This document shows positions 48,804 to 58,532 of a stretch of DNA of 64,000 nt, piece after piece. Each line of letters opens with the position of its first letter. Position 1 is the first letter of the stretch. This DNA is from Brevibacillus laterosporus. GTDB taxonomy: Bacteria > Bacillota > Bacilli > Brevibacillales > Brevibacillaceae. The position numbers and the translations under genes are program-made. The notes below the pieces were generated by a model that was not told the DNA's origin, made no database searches, and was given only the letters and a program-made list of their open reading frames with translations. Location: the NCBI GenBank assembly GCA_007833815.1, contig CP033464.1, positions 616,501 through 680,500 on the forward strand, given 5' to 3'.

Positions 48804-50846
48804 ATGGAAATCATCCGCGAGCATCCATTACTTCGTTGGCTTCGGTGGGGCAAAACTTTTTTAAAAATTCTAGGTCTTACCATGCTGGCGGCTGCATTAT
48901 CCATCCTGTTTTTAGTCTTATATTTACGATCTCAACCAATGCCTGCCACAGTCATTCATCAAACAACAACCATTTATGCAGGAAACGGAGAAGTTATAGA
49001 TAGTATTCACCGCGGAGAAAATCGTTATGTCGTCACATTAGACAATATTTCTCCCTATTTAGTTCAGGCCACTCTTTCCATAGAGGATCGTTATTTTTAC
49101 CAGCACATGGGCATTGACCTAAAACGGACTGCCAAAGCGGCTTATGTGAACGTTGTCGAGATGAACAAATCTCAAGGTGCCAGCACGATTACACAGCAAC
49201 TAGCTCGCAATCTATATTTGAGTCATGAAAAAACCTGGACACGCAAGATAAAAGAAGCCATGCTTACCATGCAGCTAGAACTTAATTATTCAAAAGATGA
49301 AATTTTAGCAATGTACATGAATCAAATCTATTATGGACATTCAGCCTATGGTGCAGAGGCTGCAGCTGAAACCTATTTTGGTAAAAAAGCGAAAGAATTG
49401 ACACTCGCGGAAAGCTCCATGTTAGCTGGAATCCCAAAGGGGCCTACCTATTATTCACCCATTACTAATTTTGATAATGCAAAAAAGCGCCAAAAATTAA
49501 TCTTGGCTGCCATGAAACGTGAAGGATATATTACCGAAAAACAAATGAAAGAAGCTTATGAACAAAAACTAACGTTTCGGTCGCCACAAGATACACATAA
49601 GGCTTCTGCCACACCTTATTTTCGGGACTATGTTCTTGCATTAGCTAAAGATAAATATGGAATAAGTGAAGAGGCCGTCCAGAATGGTGGATTAAAAATC
49701 TACACCACCCTAGACGTTACAATCCAGAAAAAAGCTGAAGAGGCTATTCTGAAAAACATGCCAAAGAATAATCAAGAATTACAGATAGCTTTAGTTGCCA
49801 TTGATCCCAAAACAGGCTTCATTAAAGCAATGGTAGGTGGACGTGATTATAAAAAAAGCCAATTCAATCGTGTATTAAGTAAACGTCAACCTGGCTCTAG
49901 CTTTAAACCAATTATGTATTTATCAGCTTTGGAAAATGGTTTTACTCCGTTAACATTGATGAAGAGTGAACCGACTGTATTTACCTATGAAAATGGACAA
50001 GAGTATATTCCTAGTAACTATGGTAATAAATTTACCAATAACTTTATTACTATGCAGGAAGCCATAGCCACATCCGATAATATTTATGCTGTCAAAACCA
50101 TTAATCAGTTATCACCGCAAAAAACAGTCGATGAGGCTAGAAAACTGGGGATAACCAGCCCCCTACAGGCTGTGCCTTCCCTTGCTTTGGGTACCTCACC
50201 CATTTCTCCGTTGGAATTGACAGCAGCTTACAGCACCATTGCAAATAATGGATCTTACATTGCACCTGTAGCTATTCTAAAAATTGTAGACAACACAGGT
50301 GCCCTTTTAGCTGAGGATTCCTCTCAGCATGTTCTTGTAGCAGATCCAAGTAGTTCATATGTATTAAATCAGATGATGCAAACTGTTTTTAGTGATACAC
50401 GTGGTACAGCTAATCGAGTCGTTGCACAATTAAATCGTCCAGTCGCTGGAAAAACAGGCTCTACCGACTATGACTCTTGGATAAGTGGATTTACGCCCCA
50501 ACTGGTAGCAAGTGTATGGACAGGCTATGACGAAGGAAAGAAGATTGATCCAATCAAGGATGCACGTCTAGCTGCACCACTTTGGGCCGCTTTTATGGAA
50601 AGCGCTCTGCAAGATCAACCACCTAGCCAGTTTAATGCCCCCACTGGTGTCGTATCAGTTTATATAGACCCAGTAACCAAAAAATTGGCTACCCAAAATT
50701 GTCCACATTCGCAATTAATGTACTTTAAAGAAGGTACAGAACCTCAGGATTACTGTGCAGAGCATATCCCAGAACAAGAATTACCTGACGGAAAACCACT
50801 GGAAAAAGAGAAAAAATCATTGTGGGACAAATTATGGGGCCGATAA
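48804..50846 (+). CDS. pbpG: Class A penicillin-binding protein (glycosyltransferase-transpeptidase)
   Basis: The 680-residue protein has a short cytoplasmic tail and one membrane helix (about 20-42). The GT51 glycosyltransferase shows Glu94 in IEDRYFYQH and QGASTITQQLARN. The transpeptidase motifs are SSFK (365-368), SDN (424-426) and KTG (550-552). It polymerises and cross-links peptidoglycan outside the membrane. AAAGGA lies about 11 bases before the ATG. Its place between speE and ywhD is that of B. subtilis pbpG (ywhE), which is forespore-specific; I could not read a sigma-G promoter here. The gene is one of few on the plus strand. Confidence 0.92.
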   Translation: MEIIREHPLLRWLRWGKTFLKILGLTMLAAALSILFLVLYLRSQPMPATVIHQTTTIYAGNGEVIDSIHRGENRYVVTLDNISPYLVQATLSIEDRYFYQHMGIDLKRTAKAAYVNVVEMNKSQGASTITQQLARNLYLSHEKTWTRKIKEAMLTMQLELNYSKDEILAMYMNQIYYGHSAYGAEAAAETYFGKKAKELTLAESSMLAGIPKGPTYYSPITNFDNAKKRQKLILAAMKREGYITEKQMKEAYEQKLTFRSPQDTHKASATPYFRDYVLALAKDKYGISEEAVQNGGLKIYTTLDVTIQKKAEEAILKNMPKNNQELQIALVAIDPKTGFIKAMVGGRDYKKSQFNRVLSKRQPGSSFKPIMYLSALENGFTPLTLMKSEPTVFTYENGQEYIPSNYGNKFTNNFITMQEAIATSDNIYAVKTINQLSPQKTVDEARKLGITSPLQAVPSLALGTSPISPLELTAAYSTIANNGSYIAPVAILKIVDNTGALLAEDSSQHVLVADPSSSYVLNQMMQTVFSDTRGTANRVVAQLNRPVAGKTGSTDYDSWISGFTPQLVASVWTGYDEGKKIDPIKDARLAAPLWAAFMESALQDQPPSQFNAPTGVVSVYIDPVTKKLATQNCPHSQLMYFKEGTEPQDYCAEHIPEQELPDGKPLEKEKKSLWDKLWGR

Positions 50847-50867
50847 GACTATAGCTTGAACCATAGA

Positions 50868-50913
50868 AAAAGGGGCGAGCCATCACCAAGGTGATTGAGG
50901 CACGCCCTTTTTA
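50868..50913 (+). terminator. Terminator after the PBP gene
   Basis: GGGCG and CGCCC enclose an inner ATCACC/GGTGAT stem and are followed by TTTTT, about 25 bases after the PBP stop. Confidence 0.8.
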
Positions 50914-51030
50914 CTGTGAGTTTTACACTCCCACCTTTTTGCTTTGTTACTTCTTACTTTGTTACTTCTTATTTCGTAGTTTGCTCTTGCTAACCTCGTG
51001 CCTTGGTTTCATACTCTTCTACTACATTTA

Positions 51031-51249
51031 CTATTGTTCTCCGCCGATAACACCATTTCCATCCGTAAATACGTGGTCATTATAAACGGTAATAAGACCA
51101 TCTTCCTCCAAGTGATCTAGCACTTCAAAAAGGCTTTCTCGCTTTCCCGCTGGCATCTTCCGGATATAGTTATTAATTTCTTGCGGTGTTACATTGTTAC
51201 GAAAATGTACACCGCCATGTTTTACAAAATGATCATTTTGATTAGACAA
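51031..51249 (-). CDS. Small conserved-looking protein of unknown function
   Basis: A 72-residue hydrophilic protein is read from a TTG at 51249 that has AAAGGAGG eight bases upstream. I do not recognise a family. The middle (TPQEINNYIRKMPAGKRESLFEVLDHLEEDGLITVYNDH) looks like a small helical domain followed by two strands, similar in style to a winged-helix fragment. It lies downstream of ywhD in the same direction. The strong ribosome binding site is the main support for coding. Confidence 0.6.
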   Translation of the reverse strand: MSNQNDHFVKHGGVHFRNNVTPQEINNYIRKMPAGKRESLFEVLDHLEEDGLITVYNDHVFTDGNGVIGGEQ

Positions 51250-51471
51250 GACATACTCCTCCTTTGGGAAGATAAAGTAATGATATGCCTTCTTAGTGTG
51301 CATCCCCATGCATAATTCATAACCTACAAATAAAGACAAACAAGGAGAGACATGATGTCGCTCCCTGTTTGCTGACCTAGTGCTTTTTATATACACATCT
51401 AAGTTTACTCTTTTTTTGTTTCTTCGTACAATTCTTTTGGCAAGTTGTTCACACAGCGTTCATTTTTTCTA

Positions 51472-51496
51472 ATAAAAACCAGATTTTCAACTGGTG
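51472..51496 (-). terminator. Terminator after ywhD
   Basis: On the minus strand ACCAG and CTGGT pair around TTGAAAAT and are followed by TTTTATT, just after the ywhD stop. Confidence 0.65.
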
Positions 51497-51508
51497 CCCA
51501 AGCACAAA

Positions 51509-52024
51509 CTATGCTTGTATTTCTAAACTTTGCTTTAGTTCTTCAGTGGAATTTGCCCACATGTCTGCATTGTGTTCCATCAACAATTTACGTAATGCTA
51601 CTTTCTCTGTTTCGCCAAGCTCATCCACCATAATTTTGCGTTTCATAGCAGCATCCATGCGGTTAACGTGATCTACCAATAGCTTGTATCCACGACGTGC
51701 TTCACGGTCAACTTCCATATAACAAGCAGTTACACCGGCATAATAAGATCCTTCTTCTTTACGATCAATGGTAATCCAAACGATCCAGTATGGTTTTCCA
51801 TTAGGTACGTCTTCCTTATTCGTGGAAAACTTGATGCCTCGCTCTACCGTACTCTTGGCATGCATAGCTCCCATGTCAATATAGGCATCGTTTCCTTCAA
51901 CATCAATAATGACAGCAGAAACATGATTTAAGTCAAGTACTCCTTGACCAAATCCACCATGAACATCTGTCTTTCCGCTCACAATGGTAAATCCATTATT
52001 CTTTTTATTATCAAATAAATTCAT
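51509..52024 (-). CDS. ywhD: YwhD family protein
   Basis: The 171-residue soluble protein matches the YwhD family by its N-terminus (FTIVSGKTDVHGGFGQGVLDLNHVSAVIID) and its AHAKSTVERGIKF-like central part (AMHAKSTVERGIKFS). The function is unknown. Its position beside a class A PBP gene matches B. subtilis ywhD-pbpG. The ribosome binding site is weak (AGAGG at about 11 bases). Confidence 0.85.
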   Translation of the reverse strand: MNLFDNKKNNGFTIVSGKTDVHGGFGQGVLDLNHVSAVIIDVEGNDAYIDMGAMHAKSTVERGIKFSTNKEDVPNGKPYWIVWITIDRKEEGSYYAGVTACYMEVDREARRGYKLLVDHVNRMDAAMKRKIMVDELGETEKVALRKLLMEHNADMWANSTEELKQSLEIQA

Positions 52025-52236
52025 TTTATCACCAGCCTCTAAAAAGATCTTCTGTCTATTTTACCCCGAAAGCTCATACTCGTGCAATTTTTAGGGTGCA
52101 TCAACTCGCCTGTTTATTCCAAGCAGTCTATATTTATGGTGATATGAACCTCTAACTATTCGATATATCATATCGACAGGTATTGCTTCTGCCAAGTATA
52201 ACGGTAGATAAAGACAGAAAATCATGCAAGGTATTT

Positions 52237-55200
52237 TTATTTTGTAATGTGATTACGGATTCCTTGGCGTTCCCATGCATTTGCAATGATCGTAAAAATA
52301 GCGCGATACTCATCGATATGATGCCTAAGGCTATTTGACTTTTGAGGATATGAAAAGCCCTTTTTTACCCCAAAGCTAAATTCTATCTGGAATTGAACAG
52401 CATAGCTTTTTCCCTTCTCAAATCCTTTTTGCTTATCGCCCATTAATGGAATATCTATGCCTAGTTCCCGTTTGCCCAGCTTATCGATTGTCTGTTCCGT
52501 TCCCTTCCATAAAGCAGGGCTAATTTGTCGCAAACGTAATTGAGATTGTAATAGGTCGTTCCGTTTTCCACGTTCCGAAATCCAAGCATTTGCTGAGACA
52601 ACCAAAGGGAGTTTTTTGCTGACAGGATGTTTATGTCTATCTTCAAGTATTACCCTAGTTAAAATTCGTTCACCTGCATAGAAATCATTTCGTTTACTAT
52701 CTGGATAACGATCACGCGCATGGTATTCCTTCCATTCCTCCGTATGCTCTATTATTCCTTTTCCATTTGGTTCAAAAACATGAAATTCTTGCTGAGTCCC
52801 TTTCACCTTTATCGAATAACGGTTAGCAATTTCGTATTGTTCTTGCTCCTCTACGCACTTCTTTCCTATTGGATTACCTTCCTCATCCTCTTTTTCTGTT
52901 GGCTCATCACATATTTTATAGCTTACATCTAGCTTGATTGTGTAAGGGGCTTTAATTTCAAAACCATCTGCCCTTACGTCGTATTGTAACGCTTGTAAAA
53001 TATCCCCCCATGTAGTTCGAGTTGGTATCATCGCTCCAGCATAAGAAAACGATAGCAACTCTTTTTGCGGATCAATCTGATAGCTATTTGGTTGACCTGG
53101 TCCTTCTACTTTCATTCCAATAAGAGGAGGCCAAACAGTTATTGGACTACTTCTTGATTGAAATGGACTAGGTACTGCATTCACTATAATATCTACGTAC
53201 CCTCTGATCCTTAACATGCTTTCAATCTGAGCTGTCCTTTCCCGAACAGCTTTCTCAATTTCCCCGTCAATCTTCAAAAATGCCTGGTTAATTGCCGCTT
53301 GATTAATTTCCACATCAATTCGCATCGGTTCCTTTTCCCAGACACCGTCCCGTTTTCCTTGAAGCAAACGGTTGCTAGAATCGTACAATTTTAACAGAAG
53401 TGTACCACCATCTACCTCACCACCCGGTTGGCAACTCGGACAATCAGGCAAACCTGCTTTTATCACTTCAATCGTTACTTCATACGTGCAATTATCAAAT
53501 TTATCATTTCTACTATTGATCGTTCCTTTGATGTTATAGATACCTGGCTTCAACATAGGAAGCCTGAGAAAGCCCAATTCCTCTTTAGGTTGAAATACCT
53601 CTGGGGAAATTGACCATTTTACATGTTGAGTCAGCCCTTTCCAATCATCTGCATTATCATTAAGTAGAAAGAAAGATTTTGTACCTTCAACAATTGTCAG
53701 TTTTTTATGGTTAACATTATAAGTAAACTTGATGGGCTCATCTTGTAGGAGATGGATAAAATAGCTAGAGCAATCTCCTGTTTGATTGGGGTCAATCACC
53801 AACGTAAACGTGAAACTACAGCCCTGTAAATGAGGGTATCTTGGATCATTTACCTTAGCAGTAATGACGTAGGTCCCTACTCCCGTTTGTTGACCAATAA
53901 ACTTATCTTTAGAGTTGAATGCCATATTTGGTAGATCAGATAACCAATCTGCTTGAATAATAGAAGTACCCATGGTTTGTTCTGCTTGGGAACTATTATC
54001 CGTAAGCATTAACGTCCATTCTTCCAGACCAGAAACTCGAAACTTCTTCGTTCTCTTATTCATATCATGATAGTATTCATTGGTTGCCTTGTTATAGAAA
54101 TGCAAATAAATATCCTCACAACCTTTTCCTTTAACCACAACTTCTATAACCTTCAGACACTCTCTGCCATTCTGTAGCGCTTTTAATTCTAATAAATAGG
54201 TCGTTTCTTCGTTATTTATAAGACTATAGATAAAAGGATTACCACTTGCCTCAGCCACTACATGTCCAGATTGGGATAACGTCCATGACACTAGTAGATC
54301 CTTATCAGAATGGTCGTATAAACTTTTTACTTTGATGTTGTTCATTCTTCCTAATTCAACTTCAAGTTTACTCTTGCCATTTACTCTCTTTATATCTACT
54401 TTATCTCCATTCACATATGCTTCCATGGTTACATCATCACAAGTAAACCCACCTACATAAATTTTGAACTCTTTCTTACACTCCAACCCGTCCTGCTTAA
54501 AAATAGCAGTCAAGGTGTAGCTCTCTTGCGTCAAATCAGAAAATTCGTGGGCAAAAATCGTTCCATCCCACGTAATGATTGTTTTTTTATCCCTATCTCG
54601 GGTCAAAATCCAATCTCCCCTAAAATTATCTTCATCAAATAAATATCCACTAAATCTCACATACTGTTTGCCCGGTTTTAAGGTAAGTGCCTGATTATCC
54701 AACAGCACCATCTTTTCATTTACCTCGACTTCAACTGTAAAATCTGTACATGTAGGCTTCTTCACTTCTACTGTGATTCTCCAGGTGGGGCAATCAGCGA
54801 AATCATCATCAGAATTGTACGTCCAAATTTCATATTTTCCTATCTGATCAAATGTCACTTGCTGTTTCTTATCGTATTTTTGGGAGGTCGGTAGCTTTAG
54901 ATGATTGGTTGGGCTATTTCTCCACACATAACGATCTTTACCACCACGATCGTCACTATCCAGATACCGATTTATGGTGTATGTGCTACCATCTGGCTTT
55001 ATAATCTTCCATAAAAGATAGACAGGTGTATTAGGATTATCCTCAAATCGATGAGAAGCATAAATGTCCAGATCACCATGCAAGGGAACCTCGATTGTTT
55101 TCCCCGACATAATTTGGTCATTCCCGCCCTTGTCATACGAATAGGTTGGACAATCGATCTTGTCCGATTTCCAATTAAACTCTTTTTGCCAACACTCAGA

Positions 55201-56670
55201 GCCATCGTCACTCGTGAATGTAATGTTAAAAGAAGCATATGGTGCGATACCAATTTCCATCCATGTTGAAGAGGTAGGGCTTAACGGACTGTTGTTCAAA
55301 TAATACGTCCCACGAATAGGAGCTTCTATTCGGAGCGTATCAGCTTGATCAAGAATGGTAAAACTATCACCACTTGGCATCTGTATATCTTTTTCATATT
55401 TTGTCCCATTTAGCAGGACGCGAAATGTTTGAGTTGATTTGCAGTCAGGCTTTTCTTGCTTAGGCGGTACTACTTCTTGAATCCAACATTCAGTACCATC
55501 TGTTGAAGTAAAACTAATCTGTTTAACGCCAGTGATTGGGATGTTGCTAATGTTTTTTCCTGTCTGATAAACCGTATTATTAATCCGTAATGTTCCTGTT
55601 TTGGTGAAGTTCAGAGAGATGCTATCTGCACCCTGTGGCATCTGGAAGGTCTTGTTGGAGGGAAGAAGTTCTTTTTTATTTTTAATGTGTAGTTCTGCTG
55701 TGGTTTTTGAGGTAGTCGGATCACACACACCTCCAACGACAAATGTCTTGGTGTAGGGATAGTGGTCTGCATTTCGCCACTGATAATCTTTTACATAGAG
55801 GTTAACTTCGTACAATCCTGGTTCAGTTACTTTGTAAGAAAAGGGCTTGCTTTGCCAAGAGGAGGCACCTGTTGTTCCGACCGGTACAATTTCTTTGTAA
55901 CTGCCCCCTGTGCTTTTATTGTATATGGTAAATTTATCTATAATAATTCTTCTGTTATAAGCGGAAAAAGCTTCAGCTTGTCCAGTGATGCTTACCGTAT
56001 CATTTACTTTGTAGCTTAGGTTTAATGGTCCTATGCTTCCTGTAGGCACTCTGGTCTGCGTGTATTTGGCAAATCCGATGTACTTGGCATAGCCTTTTTT
56101 GTAAGGCTCGAATCCAAATCGCCCTCCTCCCATGCCACCACATAGTTCGATTAGTTGTGAGAGGGAGACAACGTCCATAATGTTTGAAGGATTATTATTA
56201 GCTTTAATTTGATAAACACTTATTTCCTTACTGATAAATCTCCAATTACCTCCTAACTTATCAATCCAAGCCTGCATGTTTTCAAGGTTAATCATGGGGT
56301 ACCCGTTGTCAGAGTCCTTATTAGATTCAACTAGGGAGAGTACTTCTTGTTTCGATATGTTTTTTTTGTCTACCAAATCTCCGTCAACATAGACATACAT
56401 TCTATGTAGCCTGTAATCTTCACTGCTTATCTGCAATGGATCTCTTGGATCATTACTGTGTTTTCTTTTCACTTGTACTAGATCATGTGTTTTTGGATTC
56501 CCTCCATTCCCCTTGGTCCCTGGAGTATAATCATTATCTATGGTGATAATTTCAGGCATTCCCTTAAAATTTGGTGCTGAGAGATTTCTAGCTTCCACTC
56601 TCTGCAAATCAACTGGTAATAAAGAAAATAAAATTACAAACGTTAAAAATACATAAAATGCTTTGTTCAT
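52237..56670 (-). CDS. Giant secreted beta-rich protein with regularly spaced cysteines
   Basis: I do not recognise a family for this 1477-residue protein. A signal peptide (residues 1-28, cleavage near VEA-RN) is followed by a ~280-residue region and then seven consecutive domains. The domains are bounded by Cys316-395, 410-493, 507-627, 641-731, 744-838, 851-951 and 967-1061, with constant 13-16-residue links; Cys1077/1080 follow. Strand patterns look Ig-like. The last ~400 residues include a short helix (EIEKAVRERTAQIESM) and another beta region. The ATG overlaps the stop of the upstream SLH gene by four bases. It is probably a surface or matrix protein. Confidence 0.85.
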   Translation of the reverse strand: MNKAFYVFLTFVILFSLLPVDLQRVEARNLSAPNFKGMPEIITIDNDYTPGTKGNGGNPKTHDLVQVKRKHSNDPRDPLQISSEDYRLHRMYVYVDGDLVDKKNISKQEVLSLVESNKDSDNGYPMINLENMQAWIDKLGGNWRFISKEISVYQIKANNNPSNIMDVVSLSQLIELCGGMGGGRFGFEPYKKGYAKYIGFAKYTQTRVPTGSIGPLNLSYKVNDTVSITGQAEAFSAYNRRIIIDKFTIYNKSTGGSYKEIVPVGTTGASSWQSKPFSYKVTEPGLYEVNLYVKDYQWRNADHYPYTKTFVVGGVCDPTTSKTTAELHIKNKKELLPSNKTFQMPQGADSISLNFTKTGTLRINNTVYQTGKNISNIPITGVKQISFTSTDGTECWIQEVVPPKQEKPDCKSTQTFRVLLNGTKYEKDIQMPSGDSFTILDQADTLRIEAPIRGTYYLNNSPLSPTSSTWMEIGIAPYASFNITFTSDDGSECWQKEFNWKSDKIDCPTYSYDKGGNDQIMSGKTIEVPLHGDLDIYASHRFEDNPNTPVYLLWKIIKPDGSTYTINRYLDSDDRGGKDRYVWRNSPTNHLKLPTSQKYDKKQQVTFDQIGKYEIWTYNSDDDFADCPTWRITVEVKKPTCTDFTVEVEVNEKMVLLDNQALTLKPGKQYVRFSGYLFDEDNFRGDWILTRDRDKKTIITWDGTIFAHEFSDLTQESYTLTAIFKQDGLECKKEFKIYVGGFTCDDVTMEAYVNGDKVDIKRVNGKSKLEVELGRMNNIKVKSLYDHSDKDLLVSWTLSQSGHVVAEASGNPFIYSLINNEETTYLLELKALQNGRECLKVIEVVVKGKGCEDIYLHFYNKATNEYYHDMNKRTKKFRVSGLEEWTLMLTDNSSQAEQTMGTSIIQADWLSDLPNMAFNSKDKFIGQQTGVGTYVITAKVNDPRYPHLQGCSFTFTLVIDPNQTGDCSSYFIHLLQDEPIKFTYNVNHKKLTIVEGTKSFFLLNDNADDWKGLTQHVKWSISPEVFQPKEELGFLRLPMLKPGIYNIKGTINSRNDKFDNCTYEVTIEVIKAGLPDCPSCQPGGEVDGGTLLLKLYDSSNRLLQGKRDGVWEKEPMRIDVEINQAAINQAFLKIDGEIEKAVRERTAQIESMLRIRGYVDIIVNAVPSPFQSRSSPITVWPPLIGMKVEGPGQPNSYQIDPQKELLSFSYAGAMIPTRTTWGDILQALQYDVRADGFEIKAPYTIKLDVSYKICDEPTEKEDEEGNPIGKKCVEEQEQYEIANRYSIKVKGTQQEFHVFEPNGKGIIEHTEEWKEYHARDRYPDSKRNDFYAGERILTRVILEDRHKHPVSKKLPLVVSANAWISERGKRNDLLQSQLRLRQISPALWKGTEQTIDKLGKRELGIDIPLMGDKQKGFEKGKSYAVQFQIEFSFGVKKGFSYPQKSNSLRHHIDEYRAIFTIIANAWERQGIRNHITK

Positions 56671-57671
56671 ATATGAGCATCCAAATTCCTTATCAAATAT
56701 TCCGTATCATCGAACGAAAGGTCTAGCACATTCTGAGGAGTAAGATTTGGTAGTTTCCATTCATACAGTACCGTGGTATTAGAATCGAAAGTAGCGCCAA
56801 AAATTAATTTACCCTTTGGATCGATCGAAAAATCACCTTGTAATTCCTTTATTTCCCCATCAATATTTTGTATTAATGAAGCTTGCTTTACATACAACAC
56901 ATCAGGTAAACTCGGAACTTTACCCGTCAATTTACCACTCTTAATAGTCAGAGATTTTTGTATCTGATCAATCCAGCTATTACATTCGTTCAGATGGTGG
57001 ATTTTAGTTGATATTAGCTTTAATGAATGAGCTGCTTCAGCTCTAGTAAAACTATCTGTCATTAAAGCAGTTTGTTGTACGAACTTCATACTTTTCATTG
57101 CAAGCTTCCCATTAGGCTGATACAACCCATTAACAAATTTGTTACTAGATAAAAGTAAATTATTTTGATAAGTGTACTGAAACACATCAGTCTGCTTATG
57201 CCCCCAAGCATTCGTTATCCAAGCAGCCGCCTCGTATCTAGTAATCCCCTGATCAGGATGGATTTTAATATCTGGTGTCATCCAGCCTGCTTTAGCTACC
57301 TTTTCATAGGCATCCTTGGCCCAAGATTTGGCTGTTTCGGGATGGGGCTGTTTCTCTTTAAGCTGGTGTAGCGAAACTAAAGCGGACAAGAATTGGGACT
57401 GCGTGATAGGTTCGTCAGGTCGGAATTTCCCATCGGAGTAGTTCCCTAGCCATTTATTTTGTAGTGCCATATCAATTTCTTTTTCCGCCCAATGCTTAGC
57501 ATAATCTTTTTGCTTCACCGTTGATTTTACAAGTGGCTGCTTACTGCTGATTAATTCCTGATGGTTTATAAATTCGTCTCTAGCATACGCCCCTGCTTGA
57601 ACAACATCCGCTCCTCCCACGACACTCAAAGCTATTGCAATGATAATCCATGATTTTCGATTTACTCTCAT
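56667..57671 (-). CDS. Secreted SLH-domain protein
   Basis: The 334-residue protein has a signal peptide (MRVNRKSWIIIAIAL..., cleavage near VQA-GA). SLH-like repeats (KHWAEKEIDMALQNKWLGNYSDGKFRPDEPITQSQF, SWAKDAYEKVAKAGWM, then a degenerate third with FTRAEAAHSL) cover about residues 55-225. A C-terminal beta region of about 100 residues has no known match. AAGGGAAG precedes the ATG at 57671. Its stop overlaps the start of the 1477-residue protein, and it is 109 bases downstream of another SLH-like gene. It may anchor the giant protein to the wall polymer. Confidence 0.82.
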   Translation of the reverse strand: MRVNRKSWIIIAIALSVVGGADVVQAGAYARDEFINHQELISSKQPLVKSTVKQKDYAKHWAEKEIDMALQNKWLGNYSDGKFRPDEPITQSQFLSALVSLHQLKEKQPHPETAKSWAKDAYEKVAKAGWMTPDIKIHPDQGITRYEAAAWITNAWGHKQTDVFQYTYQNNLLLSSNKFVNGLYQPNGKLAMKSMKFVQQTALMTDSFTRAEAAHSLKLISTKIHHLNECNSWIDQIQKSLTIKSGKLTGKVPSLPDVLYVKQASLIQNIDGEIKELQGDFSIDPKGKLIFGATFDSNTTVLYEWKLPNLTPQNVLDLSFDDTEYLIRNLDAHI

Positions 57672-57780
57672 TTCTATCTTCCCTTCTCCGTTCCTTATTT
57701 TGATTTTCCTAGACACCTGCCTCTACCTTTTAAATTACGTCCATAAAATTCCATTTCTATTCTTTTATACCATGATATCA

Positions 57781-58377
57781 CTACTTTTGTTCACTCAAAC
57801 CTACCTGTAGAAGAAATTGATTCATCCGATACAGCGCATCCACTGCTTGTTCTATACTTATGTTTTGTTCATTTACTGGTTGTCGTTTTGCCAAAGAATC
57901 GTTTAAGAACCAGCCTTCTACGCTTTCTAAGCTTAATGTACTCTGGTTCGTTCTTCCATTAACGGTCATCATGATAAACTTTGCCGCTTCACGTCTGCTC
58001 AGTTCACCATCTGGTTTAATCTGACAAGAACAATCTATGACACCATTTGCTTTAGCTGCTGCATAAGCGGGAGCAGACGGATGATTTTCTGCTCCTGCTG
58101 GCACTTCCCCTTCCTCTCCAGGTAGCTTTGCTACCTTTACGATCATTTGTAAAAACTCACCTTGCTTGATTCTTTTAGATTTTGCATCGGCTAAAATTTG
58201 ATTCTCTATTGGAATTAGCTTCTCCTTAGCTCCCCACTCCCATGCTGTATTTATACGCTCGGTAAAAGGCCACATTTCCTGTGCCTGGACTCCCCATACT
58301 CCACCCATAAAGGAAAATACAGCCGTAACCATCACCCATAAAACTACAGAGTACCGTTTCCAAAAGCTTTTATTCAT
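57781..58377 (-). CDS. Secreted small SLH-like protein
   Basis: The 198-residue protein has a signal peptide (MNKSFWKRYSVVLWVMV..., ending near VQA-QE). Two degenerate SLH-type repeats follow (WPFTERINTAWEWGAKEKLIPI... and APAYAAAKANGVIDCSCQIKPDGELSRREAAKFIMM). One CSC pair is present. AAAGGGTGG precedes the ATG at 58377. It is the first gene of the surface operon; its promoter was not found with confidence. Confidence 0.78.
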   Translation of the reverse strand: MNKSFWKRYSVVLWVMVTAVFSFMGGVWGVQAQEMWPFTERINTAWEWGAKEKLIPIENQILADAKSKRIKQGEFLQMIVKVAKLPGEEGEVPAGAENHPSAPAYAAAKANGVIDCSCQIKPDGELSRREAAKFIMMTVNGRTNQSTLSLESVEGWFLNDSLAKRQPVNEQNISIEQAVDALYRMNQFLLQVGLSEQK

Positions 58378-58449
58378 CGGAACCACCCTTTCTACTACCT
58401 ATGCTTCTCTACCTTACGCTTATGAAAAGTATGCACCACTGATTTAGGA

Positions 58450-58488
58450 CAAAAAAAATCTCGTTCACACATAAAAGTGAACGAGATT
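58450..58488 (-). terminator. Strong terminator after ywgA
   Basis: On the minus strand AATCTCGTTCAC and GTGAACGAGATT form a perfect 12-base-pair stem followed by TTTTTT. It separates ywgA from the surface operon. Confidence 0.92.
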
Positions 58489-58532
58489 GTTGTGCCCGCG
58501 GGCTCTAAAATGAGATGTAAGTACATTCAAGC

